50,241 bases of DNA, taken from positions 1 through 50,241 of the forward strand of contig CALSPN010000037.1 of the NCBI GenBank assembly GCA_943788245.1, in the 5' to 3' direction. The position numbers were made by a program, and so were the translations under genes. Positions 1 through 9,833 of this stretch are shown piece after piece. Position 1 is the first letter of the stretch; every line of letters starts with the position of its first letter. The notes below the pieces were generated by a model. The model saw only the letters and a program-made list of their open reading frames with translations, was not told the DNA's origin and did not search any database. The stretch comes from an uncultured Verrucomicrobiae bacterium (GTDB lineage: Bacteria; Verrucomicrobiota; Verrucomicrobiia; Limisphaerales; AAA164-E04).

Positions 1-496
1 CGGCTCCCAGAAGGTAATCACGCGTTACTCCATATTTCAAACATCTGGGGCCTCCGGCATTGGTGGCGATATTCCCACCGATGCTGCAATGGGCCCTGCT
101 GGCGGGATCCGGCGGATAGAACATTCCTTTTGCTTCCGTTGCTTGTTGAAGCTCCGCGGTAATGACTCCTGCCTGCACCACGGCAACAAAATCCTGAGCA
201 TGTATTTCACGGATCCTTTTCATTCGCTCCAATGAAAGGACAATTCCGTTTCGGACAGGGACACAGCCTCCTACATAGCCGTGACCTGCACCTCGTGCAG
301 TCACCGGGATGGAATGTTGGTTTGCCCAGGTGAGGACTTTGGAAACCGATGCCGTTGTTCGGGGCAAGGCAACTGCTTCAGGTGCGGCAACAGCAAACCA
401 TTTATCACCCGAATAAGCTTCCAGCGATTTTTCGTCTGTCCTGAGTTCCCCTTGTTTTAGAAGTGAAGCGAGTTGATTCCAGTCTTTCTTTTTCAT
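1..496 (-). CDS. FAD-linked oxidase, GlcD-like (N-terminal part; runs off the window)
   Basis: The first 165 residues of an FAD-binding oxidoreductase of the glycolate oxidase GlcD / D-lactate dehydrogenase type, open to the window edge. The visible part is the PP-loop FAD-binding (PF01565) domain. It has a run TARGAGHGYVGG around residue 65, where the flavin pyrophosphate binds, and PPDPAS...SIGGNIATNAGG around residues 125-145. The family oxidises 2-hydroxy acids such as glycolate or D-lactate and usually passes electrons to quinone or a partner subunit. The substrate cannot be told from this part. The start ATG overlaps the corrected stop of the upstream DUF2007 gene (ATGA), which suggests translational coupling and co-transcription with ffh. 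Confidence 0.85.
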   Translation of the reverse strand, partial: MKKKDWNQLASLLKQGELRTDEKSLEAYSGDKWFAVAAPEAVALPRTTASVSKVLTWANQHSIPVTARGAGHGYVGGCVPVRNGIVLSLERMKRIREIHAQDFVAVVQAGVITAELQQATEAKGMFYPPDPASRAHCSIGGNIATNAGGPRCLKYGVTRDYLLGA

Positions 497-745
497 TCCT
501 CTTTGGAAGGAGCATCTTCAGGAGTGGCTTCCTTGAGCAAGTTTTCTACCAATTCCCTGGCCGAGCTTGAATTCCTCCTCCGGAACCTTGACACGAATGC
601 CACCTGTTGACATGGAATATCCTTCCATGCTCATCGAAGCAATTTCATCGGTGACAAATGAGTTAAAGCCCGCCGTTTCCAGGCGCGATTTTATCATTTG
701 AGCCTCTGCAGCACTGAAGCTTTTAAAAACGGTTTTGTGATTCAT
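493..745 (-). CDS. DUF2007 small protein, one-base frameshift near the 3' end
   Basis: A small protein starting MNHKTVFKSFSAAEAQMIKS, matching the DUF2007 fold (putative signal-transducing protein with a single alpha/beta domain). As written, the frame stops at 518 with an atypical tail. Removing one G in the GGCC near 568 restores KLARELVENLLKEA and a stop at 493, giving 83 residues. In that frame the stop overlaps the next gene's ATG. The corrected length is an exact number of codons, which supports a single inserted base. It starts about 50 bases after ffh and probably shares its transcript. The function of the family is not established. Confidence 0.75.
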
Positions 746-795
746 AGATTACATAACGCCATCTGCATTGGCACTCTTTGCAAATGAATGGGTGA

Positions 796-2163
796 TCACA
801 TACGGAATCCTGAGCCAAGTCGCCCGGCCATCTTGCCTGCCATCTTTCCTCCCATCTTGCCCATCATTTTCTGCATTTTACCCATTTTACGCATCATCTT
901 TTGCATCTGTCCGAATCGGGTCATCAAATTATTCAGTTCAGCGACACGCACGCCACTTCCCGTGGCGATGCGTTGACGGCGTCTGGCATTGAGGATTTGA
1001 GGACGTCTGCGTTCCTCGGGAGTCATGCCGCAGATCATGGCCTCCATTCTCTTGAATTCTTTTTCGTGCTTGGATAGATCCGCGCCGCCCACCATATCGG
1101 TTCCTCCCGGGAGCATTTTGACAATCGATTCAAGAGGGCCAAGTCGTTTCATCTGGCGAAGCTGGTCCAGGAAATCATCGAGCGTGAAGACCCCTTTACG
1201 CATTTTTTCCTCAAGTCTCTTCGCCTCATCCATATCGACATTTTCAGCCGCCTTTTCAACGAGACTGACAACATCCCCCATTCCCAGAATACGGGTTGCC
1301 ATGCGTTCCGGATGGAATGGTTCGAAATCTTCCAGCTTCTCACCTGCGCCCGCAAACTTGATCGGTTTGCCTGTTACCGATTTCAAACTAAGGGCAGCAC
1401 CCCCTCGCGCGTCGCCGTCCAGCTTGGTAAGGATGGCTCCTGAAATGGACAAGGCTTCATCGAAATGAGTGGCGACATTGACTGCTTCCTGGCCTGTAGC
1501 GGCATCCAGAACCAGCAGGATTTCCTGTGGCTGGATTTTATCTCTCAGACTAACGAGTTCCTGAACGAGCACTTCGTCAATCTGCAGGCGGCCTGCGGTA
1601 TCAAAAATCAGTACGTCACACTCTTGAGCGGCAGCTTCTTTTTTGGCGACTTCGGCAATTTTCAGTACGTCCTTTTCGCCATGGCAGACGATCGTAGGTA
1701 TATTCATCTGCTTGCCAAGCGTTTCGAGCTGGTCCATTGCGGCAGGTCGATAAACGTCAGCAGCCACCAGGATAGGCTTTCTGCCTTGCTTCATGAGCCA
1801 TTTAGCAAGCTTGCCGCTCGAGGTAGTTTTACCTGCACCGTGCAGTCCGACCATCATCATGCAGGATGGTGATTCCTTCAGCTCAAGCTCTGCGTTCTGC
1901 GATCCCAGTAAATCAACCAGCTCATCATTGATGATCTTGATGATTTGTTGGCCCGGGTGAATGCTTTGGATGACTTTTTGCCCAATGGCTTTTTCTTTGA
2001 TGTTCTCTATGAACTTCTTGGCCACCTTGAAATTGACATCGGCGTCCAGCAGCGCCAGACGCACCTCACGCAAGGAGTCCGTGACATTGGACTCACTGAT
2101 CTTGCCCAACCCTCTCAGATCCTTAAAAACACTCTGCAACTTGCCGGATAACGACTCAAACAT
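796..2163 (-). CDS. ffh: Signal recognition particle GTPase Ffh
   Basis: A full-length (455 aa) SRP54-type GTPase, which binds 4.5S RNA and signal sequences and delivers ribosomes to FtsY at the membrane. The domains are in order: an N-terminal helical bundle from residue 1 (MFESLSGKLQSVFKDLRGLG), then the G domain with the P-loop GLHGAGKTTSSGKLA, the box DVYRPAAMDQL, DTAGRLQ and TKLDGDARGGAALS. The closing M domain has RRRQRIATGSG and a methionine-rich tail (repeated MGKM/GKMAG). The frame is intact, with no indels, unlike the next gene to the right. It heads a likely operon with the DUF2007 gene and the FAD oxidase. The 4.5S RNA gene is not visible in the window. Confidence 0.97.
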   Translation of the reverse strand: MFESLSGKLQSVFKDLRGLGKISESNVTDSLREVRLALLDADVNFKVAKKFIENIKEKAIGQKVIQSIHPGQQIIKIINDELVDLLGSQNAELELKESPSCMMMVGLHGAGKTTSSGKLAKWLMKQGRKPILVAADVYRPAAMDQLETLGKQMNIPTIVCHGEKDVLKIAEVAKKEAAAQECDVLIFDTAGRLQIDEVLVQELVSLRDKIQPQEILLVLDAATGQEAVNVATHFDEALSISGAILTKLDGDARGGAALSLKSVTGKPIKFAGAGEKLEDFEPFHPERMATRILGMGDVVSLVEKAAENVDMDEAKRLEEKMRKGVFTLDDFLDQLRQMKRLGPLESIVKMLPGGTDMVGGADLSKHEKEFKRMEAMICGMTPEERRRPQILNARRRQRIATGSGVRVAELNNLMTRFGQMQKMMRKMGKMQKMMGKMGGKMAGKMAGRLGSGFRM

Positions 2164-2287
2164 GTCCTCAACCTACGAGAAAGGCTCTGGCATGACAAGC
2201 TGCTTGCGTGGGAGATTGTCCAAATTTATGGGTTTCATTCTGGTAGCTATTCTTTAATCGTTCAACTTCTCTATCGTGATGAGGAAA

Positions 2288-5200
2288 ATGATAATCATGA
2301 AAAGCAGCAAAGCCCTTGTGACACTGATCGGTTTTTGGATGCCTCTGATGGGGCTGATTTCCGCTGATCAAGTCTCCTTTTCAAGGGATGTATTGCCAAT
2401 TTTATCCGAGAATTGCTTCTATTGCCACGGGCCCGATGAAGACCATCGCAAAGCTGGGCTGAGATTGGATGTTGAAACCTCTGCATTGGCTCTGGTAGAC
2501 GGAGAAGCTGCCGTCAAACCGGGCAAGCCGAAGGATAGTCTGGTGATCAAGCGTGTGTTTTCGAAAGATCCCGATGAAATCATGCCGCCACCCGATTCCC
2601 TCAAGGAACTCAGCCCGGAGGAACAGCAGACCCTGCAACAATGGATCGCGGCAGGGGCTCCATGGGGCAAGCACTGGGCTTTTGAGCCACCTACGAAATC
2701 CGAGATACCAATAAGCGGATCTCACCCCATTGATTATTTTGTCCAACAACGACTCGGACTTGAAGGATGGACGCTTGCAGAGGAAGCGCCGCGACACACC
2801 CTGCTTCGACGTCTTTCATTCGATCTTACCGGCTTGCCACCTTCCCACGAAGAAGTGCAGGATTTCGAAACAGATCCATCACCGGATGCCCATCTTCGTC
2901 AGGTAGAGCGGCTTTTGCGTTCACCTCACCATGGTGAGCGCATGGCGATGTGGTGGCTGGATGCAGCCCGGTATGCGGATACGGATGGTTATCAGGGCGA
3001 TGCTACTCGAGCAAACTGGCCCTGGCGCGATTGGGTGGTGCAGGCGTTCAATGAAAACATGCCATTTGATCAATTCACGCTGGAACAATTTGCGGGTGAT
3101 TTACTTCCTGATGCCACTCCGGAACAAATCCTTGCCACAAGCTTTCATCGAAATCACATGACCAATGGGGAAGGGGGGCGTGATCCTGAGGAATCAAGGA
3201 TTGATTATGTCATCGATCGTGTGAACACGGTTGGCACGTATGGATGGGGATGACGGTCGGCTGTGCGCAGTGTCATTCCCACAAATTCGACCCACTTTCT
3301 CACAAGGAATACTACCAGCTAAATGCCTACTTCAACAACATCGATGAGGATGGCCGAGCTGGATCTGGTGCCAAGCCTTTCCTGAATTACAAATCGCCTC
3401 TCGGTGAGGCTCATTTGAAGGCAGGGGAACGCCAGATAACGCAAGCCCGTCGGCAGCTGGATCATGTTGTCAAGCGAGCTCAACCTGAGTTTGAAGCATG
3501 GCTTAGTCTCGCCAGAGAGGAAGTGTCCAAAGGTTTTACGGGGTGGCATCCATTGGAGCCTGAACAAATCGAATCAGTAGAAGGTAGTGAATTCGTCATC
3601 AACAACGGGAACTATTGTCACGGCCAAGGGACCGAATCCTCGGCAGGATGATTATCATCTCAAATCAAAACCAAGTTTAAGCAGAGTGACCGGCATTCGT
3701 TTGGAAGTTTTTTCAGATCCCGGTCACACCAAAGGCAGGTACGGACGCGGGGTCAGTGGCGAGTTTATTTTAACAAATGTCAAACTGCTTTTAGTCAAAG
3801 AAGGCAGTCAAGTGCTGCGCGAAATTCCACTGGTAAAAGCGATTGCCGATTTTGAGGCGAAACCCGCAGGGGGAGAAAAATACGGCAAGGTCAAGGATAC
3901 CCTGGACGATGATCCTCGCAATGGCTGGTCCACTCGTGGTGATGAGTGAGTCCCAGCCGTATCGCTGTTTTTGCTTGGAAGAGCCGCTTCAACTTGGCCG
4001 AGGACGAATCGTTGGATTTTGTCATGATGCACCGTTCGACTCTTGGCGATGCCAACATGGGGCGGTTTCGGGTTTCCATTTCCGATCAGCCCGGTGAGGC
4101 GGTTCGCCGTTTTGACCCAATGCCGCTCGCACAATTAGCTTCCATCGTGAACGGGGATGGAGGTGCTGTGCTCTCGATTTACGTCGTCAATTAGAGCAAC
4201 AATTCCTCGAGGATCATCCTCTTATCAGAAAGAGAAAGTGCGGTTTGAGCGAATGAAGGCGCATTTCAACGAATTAAAGCAAGCCATTGCTTCGCAGAAG
4301 GTGATGGTCCTGGGAGAAAGAGAAAAGACCAGAGAAACGCATGTGCTTGTTCGAGGTGTTTGGGACAACAAAGGGGAGGTCGTGCAACCAGGGCTGCCAG
4401 CCGCCATCCGGGGTGGCCTCCAAAGAGGCAGGCACACGGCGAGAACTGGCTGAGTGGCTGGTTTCGCGTGAACATCCCTTGACGTCACGAGTGATTGTGA
4501 ATCATCTCTGGCAGCTCGTTTTCGGGGCTGGACTGGTGAGGACGCCTGATGATTTTGGATTACAGGGAGAACAACCGACACACCCGGATTTGTTGGATTG
4601 GCTGGCGGTGGAGTTGATGGAGAGTGGATGGGATGTTCGCCACATGCTGCGGCTCATGGTGACGAGTCAAACTTACCGGCAAAGCAGTCACGTGGTCTCC
4701 TGATTTGTTCGAACGAGATCCCTACAATCGGCTCTGGGCGCGAGCCTCCAGGCATCGGCTTCCGAGCTGGATGCTGCACGATGCGGTCCTTAAAACCAGT
4801 GGTTTGCTCAATCCGGTTTTAGGCGGCCCCTCTGTCAGTGAAACCCTTCCAGCCTGCCGGGGATCTGGCAGGATATATTCATGGGCCGCTTTACCTATCG
4901 AGCCCAGCCCCGGTTCAGCGCGTTACCGAAGGATGTTGTATTCCTTCTGGAGGCGGTCCAGTGCGCCTGCGTTTCTTGTTCGATCAGGCCCAGCGCCGTG
5001 TCTGTGAAGTCCGAGCGCGACGGCTTACCAATACACCGCTGCAAGCCCTGACTCTTTTGAATGATGAAGCCATCCTGGAAGCTGCCCATGCGCTTTCGGG
5101 TCGATTCCTCTTGGCAGGGTAAAAACGAGGAAGCAGGTAACTCGACGTTTGATTGGGCAAGAAATCCTGTCTCGTGATCCTCATGACCAGGAGTGGGCGG

Positions 5201-5388
5201 TCGTCCTTGTCGAAATGGAAAGAAGCCAGAAAGCATTATTCTGGTAACCCCGATGAAGCCCGTGTCATTATGCTGACTGTCGGCCAACAAGCTCCCATCT
5301 TCATCGTTGGATCCGGTGGAGCATGCTTCCATGATGTGGGTGGCGAACATGGTCTTTCAATCTCGATGAGGCAATCACACATGAGTAG
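2288..5388 (+). pseudogene. PSD1 / DUF1549-DUF1553 cytochrome-type protein, broken by about ten indels
   Basis: A secreted planctomycete-type cytochrome C protein. It has a signal segment, then a PSCyt1 haem motif CFYCHG, KPGKPKDSL and MPPPD. A DUF1549/PSCyt2 region follows, with RRLSFDLTGLPP and WWLDAARYADTDGYQ. The frame breaks at about 3238, after which CAQCHSHKFDPLSHKEYY continues in another frame. Further fragments carry a carbohydrate-binding-like stretch, then DUF1553 with [30 protein letters not shown] and [16 protein letters not shown]. The end VFNLDEAITHE runs to 5388. Conserved residues are preserved in every fragment and no in-frame nonsense change was seen, so I suspect sequence errors. 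The start at 2288 follows GAGG at 2281. The neighbour is its usual DUF1501 partner. The role is unproven; it is often proposed in degradation of complex organic matter. Confidence 0.85.
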
Positions 5389-6868
5389 TCAAGAGAACAT
5401 GCAGGCGGCACGAAGAGTTGGACATTACGAGGCGTTTTTTTCTCGGTAAATGCACGGGCATTGGCCTTGGGGCCTTGGCGCTGGCGGATTTATTGAAATC
5501 AACGGAGCCAACGCTCAATGCCTCGACATGCCGACCAGGAGCTGCATCCTGCGATAGGCCGGCTTGCGCCTCGAGGCCAAACGAGTCATCTTTTTAACCC
5601 AGTCCGGGTGGGCCTTCTCAGATTGAACTCTTTGACCATAAACCCGGCTTGAAAGAAGTGGGCCGGCAAGGAATTGCCCGAGAGCGTTCGCCAGGGGCAG
5701 CGGTTGACGACGATGACGTCGAATCAGAAGCAGTTGGTCATGCCCTCCCGCACTTACCTTCGAGCGCTGCGGGCAGAGTGGGGCAACGATTGGTGAGTGG
5801 ATGCCGCATCTCAAAAAAGTGGCGGACGAACTTTGCTTCGTCAAATCGATGACCACCCATGAGATCAATCATGCACCCGCCATGACTCATTTTTTGACCG
5901 GTCATCAAATCCCCGGGCGTCCCAGCATGGGCGGTTGGGTGAGTTATGGGCTTGGGAAGTGAAAATAAGGATCTACCTGACTTTCTGGTATCTGCTTTCG
6001 AAGATGCGGCGCCCGACCGATCAGCCTCTCTACGATCATTATTGGGGGAGTGGCTTTCTTCCCATCCCGCTATCAGGGAGTCAAGTTGCGCAACTCAGGG
6101 GATCCCGTGCTCTATCTCAAGGATCCAGAACGGATTGCCGCGCCACCTGCGCCGCAGCATGCTGGATGGTTTGTCCGAATTGAACAGCATGCGGCTGGCG
6201 GAAACCGGTGACCCCGAGATTGCGACTCGTATCCGGCAATACGAGATGGCTTACCGCATGCAGTCCAGTATTCCCGGATTAACGGATCTTAGCGACGAAC
6301 CTGAATCGACTTTTGAGTTGTACGGTCCCGATTCAAGACGTCCCGGGAAGTTACGCTGCAAACTGTATTCTTGCCCGCCGACTTGGCGGAACGTAATGTG
6401 CGGTTTACTCAACTGTTTCATCCTGACTGGGACCATCATAGTCGCTTGAGTTCATGGTGCGTTGCCCGTTGTCGTGACACCGACCAGGCGAGTGCTGCTC
6501 TCATTCAGGACCTGAAACAGCGTGGGCTTTTGGATGACACCCTGGTCATGTGGGGCGGAGAGTTTGGGCGCGGTGTTGCAGGGCAGGGGAAATGGGACAG
6601 TCCCTGAAGGTGGGGCGAGACCACCACCCTCGTTGTTTTACCATGTGGATGGCAGGTGGCGGTATCAAACCTGGGATGACCTGGGGAGAAACGGACGATT
6701 TCAGTTACAACGTGGCTCGCGACGCGGTACACGTAAATGACCTTACACGCCACCGTGCTCCACCTTCTCGGAATCGATCATCAGCAGTTTACTTATCGAT
6801 TTCAGGGACTGGATTTTCGTTTGACCGGTGTCGAAGAATCCAAAGTGGTTCAAAGCCTTCTGGCATGA
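5381..6868 (+). pseudogene. DUF1501 family protein, broken by many indels
   Basis: The standard partner of PSD1 genes. It begins MSSQENMQAARRVGHYEAFF in the ATG that overlaps the PSD1 stop. A run of seven T (5435-5441) breaks the frame; with six it continues LGKCTGIGLGALALADLL. Later fragments show VIFLTQSGGPSQIELFDHKP, SMTTHEINHAPAMTHFLTG, MLDGLSELN, then [12 protein letters not shown] and [16 protein letters not shown]. The C-terminus is [19 protein letters not shown], with the stop at 6868. DUF1501 belongs to the alkaline phosphatase/sulfatase-like superfamily. The start and stop overlap suggests coupled translation with PSD1. The density of indels resembles the 3' two-thirds of the PSD1 gene, so both probably lie in one badly resolved stretch. 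Confidence 0.85.
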
Positions 6869-7105
6869 GGGAGGAGTTAAAGGTTTCTGCCCGGCAGGGT
6901 TTGGGTGGATCTGATTAGAGAGAGCAGATGCATTCTGTGCCTGTCTGATTGCGATGGCTGGTCTTCCTAGTCAGGTTAAGCTTCACAGTTTTCAATGCAC
7001 CCCATCGTATCTGCCTTCTCCTCATATTGAATGATTCTTCTCACTGTGAGGCAGCGCAATTTATTATTGTCTGTTTGACAGCCTTCGTGAATGGTTGAGG
7101 ATCTT

Positions 7106-7768
7106 ATGGCGACTGACAAAATAAAGGGGATCATCTTTGATCTGGATGGCACATTGATTGACTCTCTGGCGGACATTGCAACCGCAGCAAACGCTGTCCT
7201 GGAACAGTTTGGTTTTGCGGTTCATCCTATTCAGGACTACCGCATTTTTGTGGGAGATGGTGTCAATGTCCTGATGGAACGCATTGTTCCCGGCCAGGAA
7301 TTGACCGATGAGTTCAAGATGAAGTTCCTTCTAGCCTGGAAAAAGGAATACTCGAAACAATGGAATGTCCAGACCCTTCCCTATGATGGCATCCTCGATC
7401 TGGTAAACGAGCTCAAAAAAGGAGACTACCGGCTGGGCGTGCTTTCCAATAAACCTCAGGAATTCACGCAGGCTTGTGTGGCCGAGTTTTTTGAGTCTGA
7501 CTTGATGAAGCCTGTCTGGGGGCTTTGCGAGGATCGCCCCAAAAAACCAGATCCAAAAGGGGCTCTTGAAATGGCCTCAGAGTGGGGGTTAGCACCGGAA
7601 GAAATACTCTATGTCGGAGATACGAGTACGGACATGCAGACAGCGGTCAACGCCGGGATGTGGCCACTTGGTGTTTCCTGGGGCTTTCGTTCCAAAGACG
7701 AACTGTTGGCTCACGGCGCTCGTTCCATCATTGATCACCCCATGGATTTAATGAAAATAGTGTCATAA
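7106..7768 (+). CDS. HAD-family hydrolase, phosphoglycolate phosphatase-like
   Basis: A 220-residue haloacid dehalogenase superfamily phosphatase. Motif I is FDLDGTLIDS, with the nucleophile Asp12 and general acid Asp14. A cap of the subclass I type (four-helix) follows, then motif II VLSNKP, motif III KKPDPKGAL and motif IV YVGDTSTDM. This set matches Gph, which removes phosphate from 2-phosphoglycolate. Related sugar-phosphate phosphatases look the same, so the substrate is not certain. I chose the ATG at 7106 because GAGG lies five bases upstream; an in-frame ATG at 7091 would add five residues without such a site. The next gene on the same strand begins about 140 bases on. Confidence 0.85.
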   Translation: MATDKIKGIIFDLDGTLIDSLADIATAANAVLEQFGFAVHPIQDYRIFVGDGVNVLMERIVPGQELTDEFKMKFLLAWKKEYSKQWNVQTLPYDGILDLVNELKKGDYRLGVLSNKPQEFTQACVAEFFESDLMKPVWGLCEDRPKKPDPKGALEMASEWGLAPEEILYVGDTSTDMQTAVNAGMWPLGVSWGFRSKDELLAHGARSIIDHPMDLMKIVS

Positions 7769-7909
7769 ATCGAAAGCGGTGGTTGACACAGGGGAGGAAA
7801 GTGGATTTGAATCGCTGGCCAAATCCAACAAACACTTCCACAGGCATTTTTTTGTGGATGATAAATCAAAATCTTGAAGCGCGCACGAAAAGTGCTTAGG
7901 TTAAAAACC

Positions 7910-8942
7910 GTGTCCACTGAAGAGAACAAAGAACGCAAGCCCTTGAAAATGGTGCAGTGCGGTGGGTGTGGAGCCAAGGTGTTTATCCCTGGCGACCTGA
8001 AGCCGCTTGCCACGACACCGTGTTCCAAGTGTGAGAGCCCCATCATGATGCCCATGATGATGCGGCAGTTCAACCTCCTGCGTCCGATTGCAGAAGGTGG
8101 CATGGGGATTGTTTATCGAGCATTCGACACCACTCTGGAGAGGGAAGTCGCGGTCAAGCTGATGAAGGCTGAGTTGGCTGATGACAAGGAAGTTCTTGAA
8201 GGCTTTTATCGAGAAAGCGCGCGCGTGCGCCTGCCTGAATCATACCAACATCATCCATATTTACGCCTTCGACGAACTAGAAGGAATGCGTTACCTTGTG
8301 ATGGAGGTCGCTGACAATGGTAGTCTGGACGGACGTATTGAAGATCACGGTGTGATCGATGAATTACTGACCCTTGATGTAGGTATCAAGATGTCATCGG
8401 CTCTCGAATCCGCTCTTGCGCAAAACCTTCTGCACCGTGACCTGAAGCCTGCGAACATTCTTTTCAACAAAGAAAATGAGCCCAAACTTGTGGATTTTGG
8501 ACTTGCGGTGAATGCCGATGCAGATCAAGACGTTCACGGTACGGTTTGGGGTACTCCCTACTACATTGCTCCTGAGAAAGTGAAGCGAGAAGGCGAAACA
8601 TTCCTGTCCGACATGTACAGCCTGGCTGGAACGCTTTATCATGCATTGACCGGGCACGTTCCTTTTGAGGCGCCCAGTATTGAGGAAGTGGTCGCAGCAC
8701 ATGTTCACACGGATTTAACGCCTCCGAACCATGTGGTGCAGTCGATTACTCAGCCAACCAGCGACGCCATTTACCGAGCGATGGCCAAAGAGCCTTCACA
8801 TCGATACCAAAGTTATGGTGAGTTTATCATGGCTTTGGAAAATGCGCGAAGTCAGCTACTAGTAAATCAGATGAGATCCGGGGTGGCTGCTGCAGCTGTT
8901 CCTCCCCCAGAAGCGAGTGGTAAAGGCTGGTTTCGTCGCTAA
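7910..8942 (+). CDS. Ser/Thr protein kinase with N-terminal zinc ribbon, one-base frameshift
   Basis: A Hanks-type kinase. Near the N-terminus are two cysteine pairs (CGGCG and CSKC), a small zinc ribbon placed before the kinase domain. The glycine loop is AEGGMGIVYRAFD, with the lysine in EVAVKLMK. The catalytic loop is HRDLKPANILFN, followed by VDFGLA and IAPEKV. It ends after a short alanine/proline stretch without an obvious transmembrane segment, so it is probably cytosolic. The frame breaks near 8217: removing one A from GAAAGCG joins EGFYRE to ARACACLNHTNII, giving 343 residues. The GTG at 7910 is the likely start; an upstream TTG at 7874 is also open. The target and stimulus are unknown. 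Confidence 0.8.
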
Positions 8943-9198
8943 TGCTGGATATCATCCGACGTTGGCGACACTGATCCTATCCTCCTCACCTTGATCCCAA
9001 GACTACCCTTCTTTTGCAGGGAACTCCTTTCTATTCATCCATAGCTGCGATTAATCGACCACCTTTGCTTGCTCAGGCGGTGACCTTGTTCGAATGCGAG
9101 CTTGCTTTGACTGGTTTGTTGATGATTTAATCATGCCTTACCAGCACCGATTCGCACGGTGAATGAGAAATTGCAGTTCAACGACCAATCAGATTTTT

Positions 9199-9756
9199 AT
9201 GGCTACGGCAAATGATTTAAGAAAGGGACAGGCGATCAGCTATAACGGAGACGTTTGCGTGATTTTGGAAATGCAGCACCGTACTCCCGGTAACTTGCGA
9301 GCCTTTGTGCAAGTTATCATGCGAAGCATTAAGACAGGCAAATCTTCTGATGTCCGTTTCAGCTCCACCGAAAAGGTAGAAATCATTCCATTGTTCAACA
9401 AGAAGATGGAATTCAGTTACAAGGATCAGCAAGATTTCGTTTTCTGTGACCCCGAGACTTATGAGATGGTAACGATTACCCCTGAGATCGTGGGTGACGC
9501 GAAAAACTATCTGACTGAAAACGGTCAGGTGAACGTGACCTTTGTGGAAGAACGTGCCGTCTTGGTCGAAATTCCTGCGAGTGTGATTTTGACCGTTTCG
9601 GAAGCCCCCGAGGGCATTAAAGGTGATTCAGCGAACAACGTTCAAAAGCCTATCACGCTGGAGACAGGAATTTCCATTCAAGCACCTTTGTTCATCAAGA
9701 CAGGTGAAAAAATCCGTGTTGATACTCGCACCGGCAAATACATGGAACGTGCCTGA
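9199..9756 (+). CDS. efp: Translation elongation factor P
   Basis: A 185-residue EF-P, which binds between the ribosomal P and E sites and relieves stalling at proline runs. The three domains are recognisable: the N-terminal KOW-like domain (DLRKGQAISYNG), the OB domain with FVFCDPETYEMV and EIVGDAKNYL, and the C-terminal OB domain with ETGISIQAPLFIKTGEKIRVDTRTG. The tip loop that carries the modified Lys34 or Arg32 in well-studied species reads TPGNLRAFV here, so Asn occupies the usual lysine place. This loop is, as I recall it, typical of PVC-type EF-P. The ATG at 9199 gives the family's normal start; a longer open frame from 9163 has no homologous look. Confidence 0.95.
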   Translation: MATANDLRKGQAISYNGDVCVILEMQHRTPGNLRAFVQVIMRSIKTGKSSDVRFSSTEKVEIIPLFNKKMEFSYKDQQDFVFCDPETYEMVTITPEIVGDAKNYLTENGQVNVTFVEERAVLVEIPASVILTVSEAPEGIKGDSANNVQKPITLETGISIQAPLFIKTGEKIRVDTRTGKYMERA

Positions 9757-9833
9757 TCCAGATCCGGCAGCAGCCTGTGCGCCAAGAGAATTCCTTTCTG
9801 AATGGGTTCCCCTTTTGCTTGTTGGAATCTACC

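Noticed and set aside
2288..6868. Reading the PSD1/DUF1501 region as true gene decay
   Set aside because: Conserved motifs persist in each fragment, no nonsense substitutions were seen, and the damage begins inside a gene, so errors fit better; reads would decide.
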